Source: CAIKOD01 sp035505975 (GTDB taxonomy: Archaea; Halobacteriota; Methanomicrobia; Methanomicrobiales; Methanospirillaceae). From it: a DNA stretch of 64,000 nt. Below, piece by piece: positions 60,897 to 64,000 of this stretch. The notes beneath the pieces were generated by a model that did no database searches, was not told the DNA's origin, and worked only from the letters and a program-made list of their open reading frames with translations. Position 1 is the stretch's first letter. Each line of letters opens with the position of its first letter. Location of the stretch: positions 1 to 64,000 of the forward strand of contig DATJQJ010000055.1 in assembly GCA_035505975.1 (NCBI GenBank), written 5' to 3'. The position numbers were made by a program, and so were the translations under genes.

Positions 60897-61067
60897 GATG
60901 TCGTCCACCGACCCCCGCCCCGTAACTGTCAATTATCTGATCGATCTGGATGTCGTATCAGGTCTCGATCATTCCAGGGGTTAAACGACATCTATCGCGT
61001 GACCTTGAGATACGATGAATATTTTATCATCGGGATATGATAACCTGCTGGATGGAGATGGTCCAAA

Positions 61068-61499
61068 ATGACGGATAGACCTCAAATATCTGATGAATCG
61101 GTCCTTAGGCGGTGGATGAATCTCGAAATTTCCAAAATAAACCGGGATGCCGTAACAGAAAGAAGATCCTTAACCGATCTGGCTGCCATGGACCAGCCGG
61201 CCCTGGCGACGAAAGGAGGAGGAGAGTACCGGTTCAATAAAGAAACCCTCCATCTTCTCAGGACAATACTTCCGGCAGACCTGTCCCGCCATCTCCGCCT
61301 CCCGGTCTTATGTTATTTCGATTCCTCGGTCGGGGACAGTTGCTTCATCACCGATTCATACGCTTTTGAAGCATTGAAAATACTGGGAGAGATCAACCAA
61401 ATGCGCGAGATGGCCGATGACCGGATGTGGATCGGAAAGACGATTGTCTTTGCCATCATAAGAAAATACCCGTCGGTTATCCAGATCGTGATGAGATAG
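61068..61499 (+). CDS. UPF0216 (DUF61) family protein
   Basis: 143 residues. The N-terminus 'VLRRWMNLEISKINRDAVTERRSLTDLAAMDQPAL' and the middle 'GGGEYRFNKETLHLLRTILPADL' followed by 'LRLPVLCYFDSS' match the UPF0216 archaeal family. No catalytic motif is obvious; function unknown. Starts 172 bases after the synthetase gene, with its own promoter-like AT-rich region. Confidence 0.75.
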   Translation: MTDRPQISDESVLRRWMNLEISKINRDAVTERRSLTDLAAMDQPALATKGGGEYRFNKETLHLLRTILPADLSRHLRLPVLCYFDSSVGDSCFITDSYAFEALKILGEINQMREMADDRMWIGKTIVFAIIRKYPSVIQIVMR

Positions 61500-61580
61500 G
61501 ATCCACTTGCTGTCCCGGCCGCTCGCACCTATCCTTAACAGGATGTTCTTTGATTTGACGTGTAACCAGGAGCATGTCGG

Positions 61581-61592
61581 TAATTATAAATT
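61581..61592 (+). promoter_or_regulatory. TATA-like element of response regulator gene
   Basis: The sequence taattataaatt is centred about 28 bases before the ATG at 61615. With the usual archaeal TATA-to-start distance, transcription would begin at or next to the ATG, so the message is probably leaderless. No ribosome binding site is seen there, which fits. Confidence 0.45.
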
Positions 61593-61614
61593 GGTGGCGC
61601 AGAAACTACCCATT

Positions 61615-62013
61615 ATGACGCTGATCCTCATTATCGAGGATAATGAGACAATTGCCGACAGTCTTTCCTATTTTATCAAATACCTTTCCCATTATGACAC
61701 GCTGATAGCAAACTCGGCGGAAATCGCCATTGAAACCCTCGCCAGAGGAATTCGGCCAGACCTGATCCTGCTCGATGTCAAGCTTCCCGGCATGGACGGG
61801 ATAGATTTCCTATCAAAAATGCACCGGATTACCGATATGAACGGCACGAAAGTAATTATTTATACCGGGCTTCCTGAGGCCCGGGTCAGGAGCGCCCTCG
61901 AAGAGAGAAATATCTTTATCGAGCATATTGTCGAGAAACCGGCCAGGCCTTCGGAACTCATCGGCTTGATCGAAGACACCTTAAGAATACCACAAAAAAC
62001 GAATCCTCTCTGA
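61615..62013 (+). CDS. stand-alone response regulator
   Basis: 132 residues, one receiver domain. Acidic residues in 'LIIEDNETIAD', phospho-Asp in 'LILLDVKLPGMDGIDF' (about residue 53), Thr in 'VIIYTGLPE' and Lys in 'IVEKPARP'. The frame extends upstream to 61507, but the extra residues lack family character; the ATG at 61615 follows a TATA element. No output domain. Confidence 0.88.
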   Translation: MTLILIIEDNETIADSLSYFIKYLSHYDTLIANSAEIAIETLARGIRPDLILLDVKLPGMDGIDFLSKMHRITDMNGTKVIIYTGLPEARVRSALEERNIFIEHIVEKPARPSELIGLIEDTLRIPQKTNPL

Positions 62014-62233
62014 ATGGAGAACGGTGCAGGTTCCGATCCCTGCTCCGGAGACCCGGACATTCAAACGCTTTATAGGATCTTCTCACCTTATCCTTCGTTG
62101 AATGAGCTTTTTTTTTGCCAATCCCAAAAGCAATTCTGTCTTTGCTGTATTTTTATCCCTGCTCTGGAGAATTCTTTTGAATTACCATGGGTAAATAATT
62201 TATACTGCACCCGGCGATCACCTCCTGATTACC

Positions 62234-62734
62234 ATGTCTGCGAAACCAGCCGATCCCTATAAAGGCAGAAAAGCTCCCTCGTTCTGTCTCCCTGATTCAT
62301 CCCGGAAAATGACATGCCTCTCGGATTTTTTGGGAAAATGGGTAGTCCTGTATTTCTACCCAAAGGACAATACCCCTGGATGTACTCTCGAAGCAATGCA
62401 GTTTTCAAATGCCATGGAGGACTTTGCCAAGCTCGGTGCCCAGGTGATTGGGATAAGCCAGGACTCCCCGGAGAGCCACGTGAAATTTATTGACCGCCAC
62501 GGTCTTACGGTTTTACTCCTTTCGGATACAGACCATGAGGTGTTGAAACTCTACGATGCGTGGCAGCCGAAAACCATGTTCGGAAAAGAAATCCTCGGGA
62601 CTATAAGAACGACGTTTCTTATCGATCCACGAGGGACTATTGTGGAGGTCTGGAGAAGAGTTTCGGTGAAGGGGCATGCGGACGCAGTCAGGGAGGCACT
62701 CCTTACAAACCAGAAAATGGGAAATTCTTCATGA
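62234..62734 (+). CDS. Bcp-type peroxiredoxin
   Basis: 166 residues, thioredoxin fold. The peroxidatic Cys lies in 'DNTPGCTLEAMQFSN' (about residue 50) with the Thr/Arg environment 'RTTFLIDPRG'. The resolving Cys found five residues later in many Bcp proteins is Met here ('EAM'), so it probably acts by a 1-Cys mechanism or with an external thiol. It reduces peroxides, protecting a strict anaerobe. The length is typical. Confidence 0.93.
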   Translation: MSAKPADPYKGRKAPSFCLPDSSRKMTCLSDFLGKWVVLYFYPKDNTPGCTLEAMQFSNAMEDFAKLGAQVIGISQDSPESHVKFIDRHGLTVLLLSDTDHEVLKLYDAWQPKTMFGKEILGTIRTTFLIDPRGTIVEVWRRVSVKGHADAVREALLTNQKMGNSS

Positions 62735-62819
62735 AATAATTCCTCATGAGTATAATCGTCCGCCTATTTTATGCACCATTTTTATATTCAGATAGGTGAT
62801 CAACCCTGGATCCTGGTTT

Positions 62820-63011
62820 TTAGGATATACTCGTTTCCCCTGAAAAGTAAATGATGCTTCCGGTAACGATTAATATGAAACTCACAATGGCGCTGATGAA
62901 CATTCCTACCGTCATACCTATCAAAAAGAGGACCGATGATATAATGATGAATGCGATCCCGACAATGAGGATCAACAGGCCGGTCAGCGGGTCGACTGAT
63001 ACACCATGCAT
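62820..63011 (-). CDS. small membrane protein, two helices
   Basis: 63 residues with two hydrophobic helices (about 12-31 'LLILIVGIAFIIISSVLFLI' and 34-56 'VGMFISAIVSFILIVTGSIIYF'), glycine-rich, with a short polar tail. The ATG lies after an AT-rich region. No family assigned. Confidence 0.55.
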   Translation of the reverse strand: MHGVSVDPLTGLLILIVGIAFIIISSVLFLIGMTVGMFISAIVSFILIVTGSIIYFSGETSIS

Positions 63012-63392
63012 ATCGTTAATTCGCCGGGAAATGTTAAATATGTCCCGATCGACCTTTGCAGGGAGATATCAGGAACTAAGAAAGAAGGTAATTTTCCTCT
63101 GTCCCTTGGGGATATTCCCGATTATCCATCAGGAATACCCGGCATTTCCAGTTCATGGGGCTTTTTTTCCGGGTTTTTACCCAAGGTATGAGATCGTACG
63201 GCAACGTATTCCCCCATATCAAAGGATATTAATGTCGCTGTCTTCGGTTTCAGGTTAATACCCCTTATTGACCTTGTGATTCCCCGCAACCGTCCCGATA
63301 CCTATACACGGGCCCCCGGGGTATACCAGATGCATGCCGTTTCTTCAAAAATCCATAAGAGTAATTAAGCCGGATGGTTCTTAGTAAAATTT
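63012..63392. other. intergenic, no supported gene
   Basis: About 380 bases of low coding character. The plus-strand ORFs here lack start signals or family motifs. AT-rich stretches near 63360-63390 are likely the promoter of the next gene. Confidence 0.4.
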
Positions 63393-64000
63393 ATGGAGAT
63401 ACGGCTTCTTGGGACGAACGGATGGTATGACACAAAAACCGGCGATACTACCTGTGTTTTTGTCGATTCCAAAGATTATTACCTCGTCTTCGATGCAGGG
63501 AACGGGATACATAAACTGGACAGCGTTATTAAAAAACCGAAACCCGTATACCTGTTTTTAAGCCATTTTCACCTGGATCACATTTCAGGACTCCACATAC
63601 TGAACAAATTTGATTTCCCCAAAGGACTGACTATTATCGGGCAGAAAGGAACCGGCAAAGTCCTGGAAACATTTGTCAGCCAACCGTTCACGATACCGTT
63701 TTCTGAGTATTCGTATCCTGTTACCATCCTCGATCTGTCTGAAGGAGAACACGGGATACCATTCAGGGTCGAATCGCGGAAACTGGTCCATTCGACTGAT
63801 TGCATGGGCTATCGGGTTGAGATCGACGGAAAAATCATCGCATTCTGTACAGACACCGGGATCTGCGATAACGCGATAGTCCTTGCCCGGAATGCCGACG
63901 TGCTGATAACCGAGTGTTCATTAAAACCCGGCCAGGCAAACCCGCTCTGGCCCCACCTGAACCCCGAAACTGCCGTCTCGATAGCAAAGCAGAGCAATGC
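63393..64000 (+). CDS. metallo-beta-lactamase-fold hydrolase (3' end outside window)
   Basis: At least 202 residues, running off the window end without a stop. Starts 'MEIRLLGTNGWYDT', as in RNase Z/MBL-type proteins. The zinc motif is 'LFLSHFHLDHISGL' (HxHxDH). The later 'AFCTDTGIC' supplies the Asp ligand and 'LITECSL' follows, with the terminal His motif region 'PHLNP' near the cut. RNase Z, PhnP-like and other MBL hydrolases share this layout; the exact substrate is open. Confidence 0.85.
   Translation, partial: MEIRLLGTNGWYDTKTGDTTCVFVDSKDYYLVFDAGNGIHKLDSVIKKPKPVYLFLSHFHLDHISGLHILNKFDFPKGLTIIGQKGTGKVLETFVSQPFTIPFSEYSYPVTILDLSEGEHGIPFRVESRKLVHSTDCMGYRVEIDGKIIAFCTDTGICDNAIVLARNADVLITECSLKPGQANPLWPHLNPETAVSIAKQSN

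Overview
The window looks like a chromosomal segment of a methanogenic archaeon, most probably order Methanomicrobiales. The evidence is: archaeal lipid and tRNA genes (UbiA-type prenyltransferase, Trm1, DRG GTPase, archaeal CoaD), an HdrA-type ferredoxin flavoprotein, methanogen families DUF2193, DUF2180 and UPF0216, many PAS/REC signalling proteins, PKD and CARDB surface proteins, TATA-like promoters, and GGAG/GGTG ribosome binding sites. No replicon origin, CRISPR array, integrase or transposase was seen.

Layout. 0-6.2 kb: DUF2252 protein, small basic repeat protein, cysteine hydrolase, and a tight DUF2193-DUF2180-aquaporin operon. 6.2-12.5 kb: STAS protein, FtsX-type ABC exporter with a CARDB surface partner, a PadR regulator with palindromic operator candidates, and an XRE regulator. 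12.6-18.6 kb: surface proteins, a transmembrane PKD-PKD-diadenylate cyclase fusion (c-di-AMP synthesis under an extracellular sensor), small ORFs, and thiM-thiE. 19-29.5 kb: cardiolipin-synthase-like enzyme, PHP phosphoesterase, response regulators, a decayed alpha/beta hydrolase, a methyltransferase, a REC-PAS-histidine kinase and an MFS exporter.

29.7-39.8 kb is the most unusual part. A dynamin-like GTPase gene (minus strand) diverges from a plus-strand run of six tightly packed genes: terpenoid-cyclase-fold protein, HEAT-repeat protein, enolase, MFS transporter, winged-helix-like protein and a second dynamin-like GTPase. The run is preceded by an RNA that matches the fluoride (crcB) riboswitch in its core sequence and pairings. 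A second copy of the same riboswitch lies at 39.5 kb, upstream of glnA. Enolase is the classic fluoride-inhibited enzyme, so I read this as a fluoride-stress regulon that also carries membrane-remodelling GTPases and an uncharacterised transporter. No CrcB/Fluc or CLC-F gene is present in the window.

39.8-46.3 kb: glnA, a response regulator, a flavin-binding protein, a SOUL haem protein, a broken secreted-protein gene, and a multicopper oxidase lipoprotein. The oxidase lies between a tRNA-Glu gene and an imperfect copy of that tRNA's 3' end, as expected for a small integrated islet. 46.4-64 kb is mostly housekeeping: DRG GTPase, Trm1, tRNA-Arg, a UbiA-type lipid enzyme, DUF116, MtnA, HdrA-like protein with a gamma-carbonic-anhydrase-like protein, CoaD, PyrBI, a lipoprotein, an Rsm22-type methyltransferase, ADP-forming acyl-CoA synthetase, UPF0216, a response regulator, a Bcp-type peroxiredoxin and a metallo-beta-lactamase-fold protein cut by the window end.
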